A stretch of 64,000 nucleotides of DNA, taken from the NCBI RefSeq assembly GCF_014645895.1, contig NZ_BMMP01000006.1, positions 186,001-250,000 of the forward strand, in the 5' to 3' direction. Both the position numbers and the translations under genes were made by a program. Below are positions 24,454 through 33,738 of the stretch, piece by piece. The notes under the pieces were generated by a model. That model was not told the origin of the DNA, made no database searches, and worked only from the letters and a program-made list of their open reading frames with translations. Each line of letters starts with the position of its first letter. Position 1 is the stretch's first letter. Source of the DNA: Streptomyces daqingensis (GTDB taxonomy: Bacteria; Actinomycetota; Actinomycetes; Streptomycetales; Streptomycetaceae).

Positions 24454-26067
24454 TCACTGGGGCGGGTTGCCGTGCTTGCGCGACGGCAGGTCTGCGTGCT
24501 TGCTGCGGAGCATCTGGAGGGACCGGACGAGGACCTCGCGCGTCTCCGCGGGGTCGATCACGTCGTCCACCAGGCCGCGTTCGGCGGCGTAGTACGGGTG
24601 CATCAGCTCGGCCTTGTACTCCTTGACCATCCGCGCGCGCATGGCCTCGGGATCGTCCGCACCGTTGATCTGCCTGCGGAAGATGACGTTCGCCGCACCC
24701 TCGGCCCCCATGACCGCGATCTCGTTCGTCGGCCACGCGAACGTCAGGTCGGCGCCGATGGACTGGGAGTCCATGACGATGTACGCGCCGCCGTATGCCT
24801 TGCGCAGCACCACCGAGATGCGGGGCACGGTCGCGTTGCAGTACGCGTAGAGCAGCTTGGCGCCGTGCCGGATGATGCCGCCGTGCTCCTGGTCCACGCC
24901 GGGCAGGAAGCCCGGGACGTCCAGCAGCGTGAGGATGGGGATGTTGAAGGCGTCGCACATCTGGACGAAGCGGGCGCCCTTCTCGGACGCCTCGATGTCC
25001 AGCACGCCCGCCAGCGACTGCGGCTGGTTGGCGATGATGCCGACGACCTGACCGTCCATCCGCGCCAGGCACACGATGAGGTTGGTGGCCCAGCGCTCGT
25101 GGATCTCCAGCAGATCGCCGTCGTCGACGATCTCCTCGATCACCTTGCGCATGTCGTACGGGCGGTTGCCGTCCGCGGGCACCAGGTCCAGCAGTGCCTC
25201 GCCGCGCCGGTCGACGGGGTCGTGGCACTCCTCGACGGGCGGGTTCTCGCGGTTGTTGCTCGGCAGCATCGACAGCAGGTAGCGCACCTCTTCGAGGCAG
25301 GACTGCTCGTCGTCGTACGCGAAGTGGGCCACGCCGGAGGTCCCGGCGTGCACGTCCGCGCCGCCGAGGCCGTTCTGGGAGACCTGCGCGCCGGTGACCG
25401 CCTGGACCACGTCGGGTCCGGTGATGAACATCTGCGAGGTGTCGCGGACCATGAAGACGAAGTCCGTGAGCGCCGGCGAGTAGGCGGCGCCGCCGGCGCA
25501 CGGGCCGAGCATCACGGAGATCTGCGGGATGACTCCCGAGGCCTTGGTGTTGCGCTGGAAGATCCCGCCGTACCCGGCGAGCGCCGAGACGCCCTCCTGG
25601 ATACGCGCTCCCGCACCGTCGTTGAGGGAGATCAGGGGCGCTCCGGCGGAGATCGCCATGTCCATGATCTTGTGGATCTTCGTGGCGTGCGCCTCACCCA
25701 GCGCACCGCCGAAGATGCGGAAGTCGTGCGCGTAGACGAAGACCGTGCGGCCGTGCACGAGGCCCCATCCGGTGACGACGCCGTCGGTGTAGGGCTTCTT
25801 CTCCTCAAGGCCGAACCCGGTGGCACGGTGCCGCCGCAGCGGCTCCACCTCGCGGAACGTCCCCTCGTCCAGGAGGAGTTCGATCCGCTCCCGGACGGTC
25901 AGCTTGCCCTTCGCGTGCTGAGCCTCGGTCGCCCTCTCGCTGGGGCCCTGGCGGGCGCGCTCCCGCAAAGCGTGCAGTTCGGCCACGCGTCCGCGGGCGT
26001 CCTGGGCGGGGGCTTCCCCCGATACGGGATCCGCGGCCTGCTGCGAGGACTGGGGCTGATCGGTCAT
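24454..26067 (-). CDS. accB: Acyl-CoA carboxylase beta (carboxyltransferase) subunit, AccB type
   Basis: A 537-residue carboxyltransferase: N-half crotonase fold with GGARIQEGV-like loop (NDGAGARIQEGVSALAGYG) and FVMVRDTSQMFITGPDVV, C-half with DVPGFLPGVDQEHGGIIRHG. The substrate-specificity segment reads GGAYIVMDSQ; propionyl-specific PccB enzymes have Asp where this has Ile, so an AccB enzyme accepting acetyl-, propionyl- and butyryl-CoA is expected. It supplies malonyl- and methylmalonyl-CoA for fatty acids and polyketides, together with AccE and a biotinylated alpha subunit encoded elsewhere. Confidence 0.95.
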   Translation of the reverse strand: MTDQPQSSQQAADPVSGEAPAQDARGRVAELHALRERARQGPSERATEAQHAKGKLTVRERIELLLDEGTFREVEPLRRHRATGFGLEEKKPYTDGVVTGWGLVHGRTVFVYAHDFRIFGGALGEAHATKIHKIMDMAISAGAPLISLNDGAGARIQEGVSALAGYGGIFQRNTKASGVIPQISVMLGPCAGGAAYSPALTDFVFMVRDTSQMFITGPDVVQAVTGAQVSQNGLGGADVHAGTSGVAHFAYDDEQSCLEEVRYLLSMLPSNNRENPPVEECHDPVDRRGEALLDLVPADGNRPYDMRKVIEEIVDDGDLLEIHERWATNLIVCLARMDGQVVGIIANQPQSLAGVLDIEASEKGARFVQMCDAFNIPILTLLDVPGFLPGVDQEHGGIIRHGAKLLYAYCNATVPRISVVLRKAYGGAYIVMDSQSIGADLTFAWPTNEIAVMGAEGAANVIFRRQINGADDPEAMRARMVKEYKAELMHPYYAAERGLVDDVIDPAETREVLVRSLQMLRSKHADLPSRKHGNPPQ

Positions 26068-26202
26068 GTATAGACCCTACGAAACGCCGAGCCGATTCTT
26101 CCTCGTCAGATTCAGACAGTGTCCAAGGCCGATTCATGGTCGCGCTGGACAGAACTGCGCCTTCACATCACGTCCAAACAGGGAAGTCTCACACCGGACG
26201 CG

Positions 26203-26233
26203 CGCGTGGCTGTGGGGTTCCCACAGCCACGCG
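26203..26233. terminator. Terminator after the lyase gene
   Basis: A perfect 14-bp stem (CGCGTGGCTGTGGG with CCCACAGCCACGCG) and a three-base loop, about 75 bases past the lyase stop and upstream of accB. Confidence 0.75.
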
Positions 26234-26308
26234 TCAGCAATTTGTCGGTGTCCTGTCAGGCGCTCGGGAGGTACGGGCCCCGGGCCGTCCCGCCCCTCGC
26301 GTCCCAGC

Positions 26309-28729
26309 TCAGCGCAGCAGCACCGTACAGCTCAGAGTGGCTCCCGCCGTGCCCGGAGTCACGCGCAGCCGGAGGCCGCCGCCCCCTCGGGAGGGCTCCA
26401 GAACCTCGATCCCCTCGTCGGCGTCCGGCACTTCGCGCACCCTCCTGTGCCAGGTCAGCTCGAACGGCTCCCCCGTTCTGGCGGGTTCCGACACATGCAG
26501 CCGCGCGGTGCGTCCTTCCCGCCGTATCAGGACGCTCGACGGAGCTCCCGCCGAGAGGGCGCCCGCCCTGCCCGCCTCCCAGAAGTTGGCGGCCGACAGT
26601 CCGAGGCTCCTGATCGTGACGGCCTGCTGCGCGGCGGAGTTGGCGTCGACGGTGAGCCAGCGGGGGTGCGCGGCACGGGCGGCGACCTCGTGCGCGCCCG
26701 CACCGGGCATCAACAGGTAGACGTAGCCGGCGTCCTGAGGGTCGGTGCCGTGGCTCGTCCACAGGGTCAGGTAGCGGCGGGTGACCGGATCGGTGACGCT
26801 GCCCTCGTTGATGTCGGACCAGGCGCCGTCGCGGTCCTCGCACTTCACGCGCAGCGCCGTCCGGTCCGGCCAGATCCAGCCGCCGTGACCCGCCAGATGC
26901 GCCCAGCCGGCGTGCCGGAGAGTGCGCGTGCGGCCGGGACCGGGCACGAAGCGCCGGCCGTCCACCGTCAGCGCTGCGCCGCCGCGCTCCCCGAGGTTGC
27001 GGTTGTCGAAGACGGTCCCCACGTCCGTGCCGTCCTCGCAGCCGATGCCCGCACCGAGGCAGACGACCGCGTCGTCCGCGAAGAACCAGGACTTGCGCGC
27101 GGTCAGCGTGCTCTCCAGGCCCCGCACGTGCTGGCCGGCAGCCGCGTAGTGCCCGTCGGTGGCGCCTCCCGCCCAGCGTGCGTCGGGTTTCGGCTCGCCC
27201 CATTCGCCGCCCGCGTTGTCGGGCAGTCTCTTGGCCGAGACGGTCGTGCCCGGCAGCCGGTAGAAGTCGACGGTGGGCCAGAAGTCGTCCGTGTACTGGC
27301 CGAGAGTGCTCGGGCCGCCCCACCAGTAGAGCATCCCGGCGCCCGTGTGCCATCCGCGTGGATTCTCCCCGTTGCCCGCCTCGTAGTAGGCGATCCGGTC
27401 CGAGGCCATCGAGAGGTTCGCGCACCAGCCCGGCCGGCGGTGCACCGCGCGCGCCATGGCCGGAAACAGCCGGTGCCCCACGGGCTCGGGTGCCGCTTCC
27501 CCGCCCTCCTCGCCGGCCACCGCGTGCAGCCGGGCGAGGTCGGCGACGTCGAACTGCGGGTCGGTCAGCACGGGGAGTTCGGTGTCGCGCTCGATCCAGC
27601 CCCGCACCATCGCGTTCCAGCGGCGCCGCTCGGCCTCGCTCGCTCCCCCGGCCAACAGCGCGACGGCGGCGACGAGTTGGTGCCCCCTCGTGTGGTCGCT
27701 CTGCCGGATGCCCTTCGTGTCCTGCTTGAGGATGCCGCGGGAGATCGCCCTGCCGCTGACGCTGTCCATCATCAGCCCGTCGTGCAGCAGCGGGGCGTAC
27801 GCGTTCTCCACGCTGTCGAGGATGATCTGCCGCGCCGGATCGGTGACCTCCCAGCTCGTGCCGTCCAGCAGCGTGAACAGCCTCCCCAGCCCGTCCAGCA
27901 GCACGTACCCGTAGGTGCCGGAGTAGGCGACCCAGGTGTGCTGGACGAAGGAGCCGTCGGCGTAGAGGCCGTCCCCCTCCGTGACGTAGGGGAAGACGGG
28001 CGAGAGCGACGAGGAGGCCAGCGCGATCTTCTCCGGGGCCTCGCCGAGGACCCCGCGCACCGCGTAGACGCGGCAGAAGTCGACGCGGTTCGCACCGGTC
28101 GAAGTGCCCGTGTACTCGTCGAAGACGGACTCGGGGAGGAAGTGGTCGACGGCCGCGAGGTAGGCGGCCCGCTCGGACGCCTCTATCTCGTCGTAGAGCA
28201 TCGCGACGATGTCCAGGAGCAGCCGGGGGCTGCCTATCTGCCACTCCCACCAGTTGCCGTACGGCTCGGTGCCCGCGCGGTAGATCCGCTCGTGCACGTG
28301 GGCGAGACCCGAGATGACGGCGTCGAGCAGCGCGGCGTCACCTGTGCAGCCGGTGCCGGGCTGGACGTAGCCCAGCGCCATCGTCTCCAGCCGCTGGTAG
28401 GACTGCGTGATCCCGGAAGGCGGGTCGAACGGGTAGCCGGGGAAGAGCGAGTCGTCGGTGGGCTCCATCTCGGCCCGCAGCGCGAGGGCTTGCTCTCCCG
28501 TCTCCGCGAGACGGGAGGCGTACGGCTCGGCGTCCGGGTCGAAGCCGCTGCCGAGGGCCAGGTCGAGCCAGCGGCGCCGCAGCGCGGCGAAGTCGTCGGC
28601 CGCGGCGGCCGGACGGCCGCGCGGGATCTTGGTCGAGGCGGAGGCGGTGCCCTCTGCTGTGAGGGTGAGGGCACTCGCGGCGGAGGCGGCCAGAAAGGTG
28701 CGTCTGGGCCAGTTCGGCGTGGGCGGCAC
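26309..28729 (-). CDS. Secreted polysaccharide lyase family 8 (hyaluronate/chondroitin/xanthan lyase type)
   Basis: About 806 residues from a GTG at 28729 with GAGAGGGG eight bases upstream. The N-terminus has a twin-arginine signal (NWPRRTFLAASAASAL). The alpha-toroid domain contains FVQHTWVAYSGTYGYVLL with the catalytic His and Tyr of PL8; SMASDRIAYYEAGNGENPRGW and GMLYWWGG follow, then a beta-sandwich domain. It should cleave uronic-acid polysaccharides outside the cell by beta-elimination. Substrate is not decided by the motifs. It is divergent from a P450 gene across 221 bases and probably accessory here. Confidence 0.9.
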   Translation of the reverse strand: MPPTPNWPRRTFLAASAASALTLTAEGTASASTKIPRGRPAAAADDFAALRRRWLDLALGSGFDPDAEPYASRLAETGEQALALRAEMEPTDDSLFPGYPFDPPSGITQSYQRLETMALGYVQPGTGCTGDAALLDAVISGLAHVHERIYRAGTEPYGNWWEWQIGSPRLLLDIVAMLYDEIEASERAAYLAAVDHFLPESVFDEYTGTSTGANRVDFCRVYAVRGVLGEAPEKIALASSSLSPVFPYVTEGDGLYADGSFVQHTWVAYSGTYGYVLLDGLGRLFTLLDGTSWEVTDPARQIILDSVENAYAPLLHDGLMMDSVSGRAISRGILKQDTKGIRQSDHTRGHQLVAAVALLAGGASEAERRRWNAMVRGWIERDTELPVLTDPQFDVADLARLHAVAGEEGGEAAPEPVGHRLFPAMARAVHRRPGWCANLSMASDRIAYYEAGNGENPRGWHTGAGMLYWWGGPSTLGQYTDDFWPTVDFYRLPGTTVSAKRLPDNAGGEWGEPKPDARWAGGATDGHYAAAGQHVRGLESTLTARKSWFFADDAVVCLGAGIGCEDGTDVGTVFDNRNLGERGGAALTVDGRRFVPGPGRTRTLRHAGWAHLAGHGGWIWPDRTALRVKCEDRDGAWSDINEGSVTDPVTRRYLTLWTSHGTDPQDAGYVYLLMPGAGAHEVAARAAHPRWLTVDANSAAQQAVTIRSLGLSAANFWEAGRAGALSAGAPSSVLIRREGRTARLHVSEPARTGEPFELTWHRRVREVPDADEGIEVLEPSRGGGGLRLRVTPGTAGATLSCTVLLR

Positions 28730-28950
28730 GGGAAGGACCCCTCTCGAAGTGGCATAGACCTCTTTGAGCGTCTTTGGGTGTCTAGCAGTGCGGGGACGCC
28801 GCGGCAATGGGCGCCGCAGGACCGCCGGGCGGCCGTCCGCGGCCTCGGCGTAGGCCCTGCCAGGCGCTCAACTCCCTTGCGGGGCGAGGACGCAGAGCGG
28901 ATATTGCATCTCGGCCCATCCCGCGCACACGGCCGGACAGGAGTCGCACC

Positions 28951-30180
28951 ATGACCGACGCACCCGAGCCACCGCACCGTATGGACCCCTCAGGAGCCGC
29001 GCAGCACGCGGCCAGCCGCCGGCTGCGGGACAGGTGTCCCGCAGCGCCGGTCCTGCTCCCGGGGGACGTCGAGGCGGTGGCCGTCACCGGGCACGACGAG
29101 CTCAAGGAGCTGCTCTCCCATCCCGGAGTCGCCAAGAACGCACGCCACTTCACGGCCCTGTGGGAAGGCCGGATACCGGAGGGCTGGCCGCTGTCCGTCT
29201 ACGCCACCGTCGAGGGGATGACGACCGCGGACGGCCCCGACCACCGGAGGCTTCGGGGGCTCGTCGCGAGGTCGTTCACGCCGCGCCGAGTGGAGGGCCT
29301 GCGCCCGCAAGTGGAGCAGCTGACCGCCGAACTGCTCGACGGATTAACGGAGTTCACTGAGCCGGACGGCACGGTCGACCTGCGGGAGCACTTCGCCTAT
29401 CCGCTCCCCATGAACGTCATCTGCGCGCTCCTCGGGGTGGACGGTGATTCGCGCGACCGTCTGCACCGGCTCTTCCGCGTCCTGCTCAGCACGGATTCGG
29501 CGCCCGCGCAGATCGTCGAGGCCAACAGGGAGACGGCCGGCGTCTTCGCGCGCGTCGTGGCCGCACACCGCGCCGAGCCGCGGGACGACCTCACGAGCGC
29601 CCTCGTCGCCGCCCGCGACGAGGACGGGGACCGGCTGAGCGAGCGGGAGCTTGCGGGCACACTGCTGCTGCTCACGGTCGCGGGCCACGAGACGACGATG
29701 AGCCTGATCACCAACGCCGTGCGGGCCCTGTGCACCCACCGCGAGCAGCTCGACGCCGTGCTGGCGGGCGCGGCCACATGGCAGGCCGTCGTCGAGGAGA
29801 CCCTCCGCTACGACGGGCCCATCGGCTTCTTCCCGTTCCGCTACCCCACCAGCGACATCTCCCTGGCCGGGACCGTCATCCCTCAGGGGACACCGGTCCT
29901 CGCCGGCTATCTGGGGGCCGGACGCGACCCCCGTGCGCACGGCGCCGACGCCGACCGCTTCGACGTCACCCGCACGCCCGCCGCGCACCTCTCCTTCGGC
30001 CACGGCGCCCACTTCTGCATCGGCGCGCCCCTGGCCAGGATGGAGGCCGCGATCGCTCTCGAAGCACTCTTCGCGCGCCGCCCACGGCTCCGACTGGCGG
30101 TACCGGACGAGGAGTTGCCGCCCCGGCCCAGCCTCGTGGGCAACAGCCGCAGCGTGCTGCCGGTACGGCTGGACGGCTGA
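28951..30180 (+). CDS. Cytochrome P450
   Basis: A 409-residue soluble P450: I-helix VAGHETTMSL, ExxR EETLR, and heme loop FGHGAHFCIGAPLARME with the axial Cys. The ATG at 28951 is preceded by a GGAG-type site (GGACAGGAG). Codon 132 (29344-29346) is TTA, the rare leucine codon read by bldA tRNA, so translation may be developmentally timed. No ferredoxin or ferredoxin reductase is next to it and the substrate is unknown. It has a terminator shared with cimA at 30216-30252. Confidence 0.93.
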   Translation: MTDAPEPPHRMDPSGAAQHAASRRLRDRCPAAPVLLPGDVEAVAVTGHDELKELLSHPGVAKNARHFTALWEGRIPEGWPLSVYATVEGMTTADGPDHRRLRGLVARSFTPRRVEGLRPQVEQLTAELLDGLTEFTEPDGTVDLREHFAYPLPMNVICALLGVDGDSRDRLHRLFRVLLSTDSAPAQIVEANRETAGVFARVVAAHRAEPRDDLTSALVAARDEDGDRLSERELAGTLLLLTVAGHETTMSLITNAVRALCTHREQLDAVLAGAATWQAVVEETLRYDGPIGFFPFRYPTSDISLAGTVIPQGTPVLAGYLGAGRDPRAHGADADRFDVTRTPAAHLSFGHGAHFCIGAPLARMEAAIALEALFARRPRLRLAVPDEELPPRPSLVGNSRSVLPVRLDG

Positions 30181-30215
30181 CGGGCCGGACGCGGTCGCCC
30201 GCGACGAGGCGGGAC

Positions 30216-30252
30216 GGCGCCGGGCCGGGGAGCCCCGTCCCGGCCCGGCGCC
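30216..30252. terminator. Hairpin between P450 and cimA
   Basis: A perfect 14-bp stem (GGCGCCGGGCCGGG with CCCGGCCCGGCGCC) lies between convergent genes. Confidence 0.75.
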
Positions 30253-30266
30253 GCGGGTCCGGTCGT

Positions 30267-31877
30267 CTACTCGTGGGGCTCCACCCCGGCTCGCAGCAGG
30301 CCGTACGTGTAGGCGTCGTCGAGCGCCTGCCAGGAGGCCGCGATGATGTTGCCCGCGACGCCGACGGTCGACCACTCGGCTCCCCCGTCGCTCATCGAGA
30401 CCAGCACGCGCGTCGTCGAGTCGGTGCCGTGCGCGCCCTCCAGGATGCGGACCTTGTAGTCGACGAGGGAGAGCTTGGCCAGCTCCGGGTGGAGCCGCTC
30501 CAGCCCGCGGCGCAGCGCGCGGTCCAGCGCGTTGACGGGCCCGTTGCCCTCGCCGGTGGCGACGATCCGCTCGCCCTTAGCCCACAGCTTGACCGTCGCC
30601 TCGTTGGCCTGGTCGCCGTCGGGGCGCTGCTCCACGATGGTGCGCCAGGACTCGAGCCGGAAGAAGCGCCGCGAGCGGCCGTCCACCTCGTCGCGGAGCA
30701 GCAGCTCGAACGAGGCGTCGGCGGCCTCGTAGGTGTAGCCCTTCAGCTCCTGCTCCTTGACGCGCTCGACGATCCGGCCGACGAGGTCGCGGTCGCCCTC
30801 CAGGTCGTAACCGAGCTCCCGGCCCTTCAGCTCGACGGACGCGCGGCCCGCCATGTCCGAGACGAGCATCCGCATGGTGTTGCCCACGCGCTCCGGGTCG
30901 ATGTGCTGGTACAGATCCGGGTCGACCTTGATCGCGGAGGCGTGGAGGCCCGCCTTGTGCGCGAAGGCGGAGGTGCCGACGTACGGCTCGTGCGTGGAGG
31001 GGGTCAGGTTGACGACCTCGGCGATCGCGTGCGAGATCCGGGTCATCTCCTCCAGCGCGCCGGCCGGCAGCACCTGCTTGCCGTACTTGAGCTGCAGGGC
31101 GGCGGTGACGGGGAAGAGATTGGCGTTGCCCACCCGCTCCCCGTAGCCGTTCGCCGTGCACTGCACGTGCGTGGCGCCGCCGTCGACCGCGGCGAGCGTG
31201 TTGGCGACGGCGCAGCCCGTGTCGTCCTGCGCGTGGATGCCGAGGCGCGCTCCCGTGTCGGCGAGGACGGTGCGGACGACGGCGTGGATCTGCGCGGGCA
31301 GCATCCCGCCGTTGGTGTCGCACAGCACGACGACGTCGGCCCCCGCCTCGTGGGCGGCGCTGACGACCTGCTTCGCGTACCGGGCGTCCGCGTGGTAGCC
31401 GTCGAAGAAGTGCTCGCAGTCCACGAAGACGCGGCGCCCCTGCTCGCGCAGGTACGTCACGGTGTCGCGGACCATCGCCAGGTTCTCCTCCAGCGTGGTG
31501 CGCAGCGCCAGCTCGACGTGCCGGTCGTGGGACTTGGCGACGAGCGTCACCACGGGCGCACCCGACTCGGCCAGGGCCCTGACCTGCGGGTCGTCCGCTG
31601 CCCGCACGCCTGCCTTGCGGGTCGAGCCGAAGGCCACGAGCTGCGCGTTCCGGAAGTCGATCTCCCTGCGGGCGCGCTCGAAGAACTCGGTGTCGCGCGG
31701 GTTGGCACCCGGCCATCCGCCCTCGATGAAGCCGACGCCGAACTCGTCGAGGTGACGGGCGATCGTCAGCTTGTCGGCGACGGTGAGGTTGATGCCCTCA
31801 CGCTGGGCCCCGTCGCGGAGGGTGGTGTCGAAGATGTGGAAACTGTCGTCCGGAGTGGCCGGGGCGTCGGTGGTCAT
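30267..31877 (-). CDS. cimA: Citramalate synthase (2-isopropylmalate synthase family)
   Basis: A 536-residue protein with the HMGL-like catalytic barrel (FDTTLRDGAQREGI at residues 13-26; CTANGYGERVGNANL) and a C-terminal LeuA-type regulatory domain from about residue 400. It condenses pyruvate and acetyl-CoA to (R)-citramalate, a threonine-independent route to 2-oxobutyrate for isoleucine. The usual metal-ligand HxHND motif reads HAQDD here. The ATG at 31877 is chosen; AGGAG lies 11 bases upstream. Leu versus Ile pathway assignment rests on similarity and gene context (ilvE, leuB nearby). Confidence 0.88.
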   Translation of the reverse strand: MTTDAPATPDDSFHIFDTTLRDGAQREGINLTVADKLTIARHLDEFGVGFIEGGWPGANPRDTEFFERARREIDFRNAQLVAFGSTRKAGVRAADDPQVRALAESGAPVVTLVAKSHDRHVELALRTTLEENLAMVRDTVTYLREQGRRVFVDCEHFFDGYHADARYAKQVVSAAHEAGADVVVLCDTNGGMLPAQIHAVVRTVLADTGARLGIHAQDDTGCAVANTLAAVDGGATHVQCTANGYGERVGNANLFPVTAALQLKYGKQVLPAGALEEMTRISHAIAEVVNLTPSTHEPYVGTSAFAHKAGLHASAIKVDPDLYQHIDPERVGNTMRMLVSDMAGRASVELKGRELGYDLEGDRDLVGRIVERVKEQELKGYTYEAADASFELLLRDEVDGRSRRFFRLESWRTIVEQRPDGDQANEATVKLWAKGERIVATGEGNGPVNALDRALRRGLERLHPELAKLSLVDYKVRILEGAHGTDSTTRVLVSMSDGGAEWSTVGVAGNIIAASWQALDDAYTYGLLRAGVEPHE

Positions 31878-31992
31878 GGCTGTTGTGGCTCCTGAAGGAT
31901 GAGCGAGATCCGGAATGCCTGGCTCTGCTTGTCCCGCGTTACTCCTGGTTCCGCGTCGCGCTGCCGCTTCCGGCGGGGTGGTCCGGAAAACG

Positions 31993-32018
31993 AAAAAACC
32001 TCTCGCGGGTGCGAGAGG
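31993..32018 (-). terminator. Candidate attenuator terminator upstream of cimA
   Basis: On the minus strand CCTCTCGC pairs with GCGAGAGG around ACCC and is followed by TTTTTT, a textbook intrinsic terminator, rare in this GC-rich window. It lies 116 bases before the cimA start and downstream of a short frame with two Ile codons, so it probably controls read-through into cimA. Confidence 0.75.
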
Positions 32019-32081
32019 TCTGCGCGCGGGTCTGGGACACGGTGGCCGCCACCGCACAGGGGGTCTGGGTGCGGCAGTCGG

Positions 32082-32117
32082 TCACTGAGGACCGGCGCGC
32101 CTGCTGCCGATAATCAT
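32082..32117 (-). CDS. Candidate cimA leader peptide with tandem Ile codons
   Basis: An ATG at 32117 opens an 11-residue frame, MIIGSRRAGPQ, ending at TGA (32082-32084). An in-frame GTG at 32132 would lengthen it to 16 residues. The two consecutive Ile codons (ATT ATC) and the U-rich terminator 63 bases downstream fit attenuation by charged tRNA-Ile. No good ribosome site is seen, so a leaderless message is possible. This is an inference; the promoter is not obvious. Confidence 0.45.
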   Translation of the reverse strand: MIIGSRRAGPQ

Positions 32118-32215
32118 GGCGAACGAGGACACGTCGGCGAGTCTTGCACAGACCCGCCTCGGGCACGTAAAGCGTCTCACCATGCGGAAAGCGGGACGGA
32201 GCCGTCACCGGGGAG

Positions 32216-32240
32216 CGGTGGCGGGCGCCGCCCGCCACCG
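32216..32240. terminator. Secondary hairpin downstream of ilvE
   Basis: A 10-bp stem, CGGTGGCGGG with CCCGCCACCG, and a five-base loop, between ilvE and the cimA leader. Confidence 0.5.
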
Positions 32241-32281
32241 CATCGTCCCGCTCAGCGGGCTCCGTCGCTCCGGTGGCCCCG

Positions 32282-32320
32282 CCCTCGCGGCCTTGGCCGG
32301 GGACACAGGGGCCGCGAGGG
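32282..32320 (-). terminator. ilvE terminator
   Basis: An 11-bp stem, CCCTCGCGGCC (32282-32292) with GGCCGCGAGGG (32310-32320), begins two bases after the ilvE stop codon. Confidence 0.7.
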
Positions 32321-32322
32321 TG

Positions 32323-33426
<1,104 letters not shown>

Positions 33427-33738
33427 GATGAGCGCGTCCTTCACTGTGTGTCGTGGCGGACCGCGCTCCCGTTCGCCCTCAGTTGCCAGGACGTCCGAGC
33501 TTTCCCTGATGTGCCGGCCCCCACGTTCCGATTATCACGCGAAGGCCCGAGGGTGAGTCCGGGTGGGCGGCCCCTGAATGGATGGTGGCACCCCGACCCC
33601 CGCGTAGCACAGCGGCCGGGCGACGCATGCCCGGCCGATTGTCACCGCCGCGCGTACGCAGCCGCTACCGGCCGGGGGTTACCGGCGCCGGCGGTGACGG
33701 GACCCCGCCCCGGTGGTCCGGGGCGGGTGCCGGCGGGC
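33427..33738. other. Intergenic region between leuB and ilvE
   Basis: These 312 bases hold no gene. They contain the leuB terminator (33704-33727), a second GC-rich hairpin around 33660-33700 and, near 33530-33540 on the minus strand, TGATAAT, a possible extended -10 element for ilvE about 105 bases before its start. Confidence 0.5.
33704..33727 (-). terminator. leuB terminator
   Basis: A 10-bp perfect stem (CCCGCCCCGG with CCGGGGCGGG) and a TGGT loop, 12 bases after the leuB stop. Confidence 0.75.

Noticed and set aside
32000-32240. T-box or metabolite riboswitch upstream of cimA
   Set aside because: No T-box sequence or conserved aptamer element is recognisable. The short Ile frame plus terminator is a simpler explanation.
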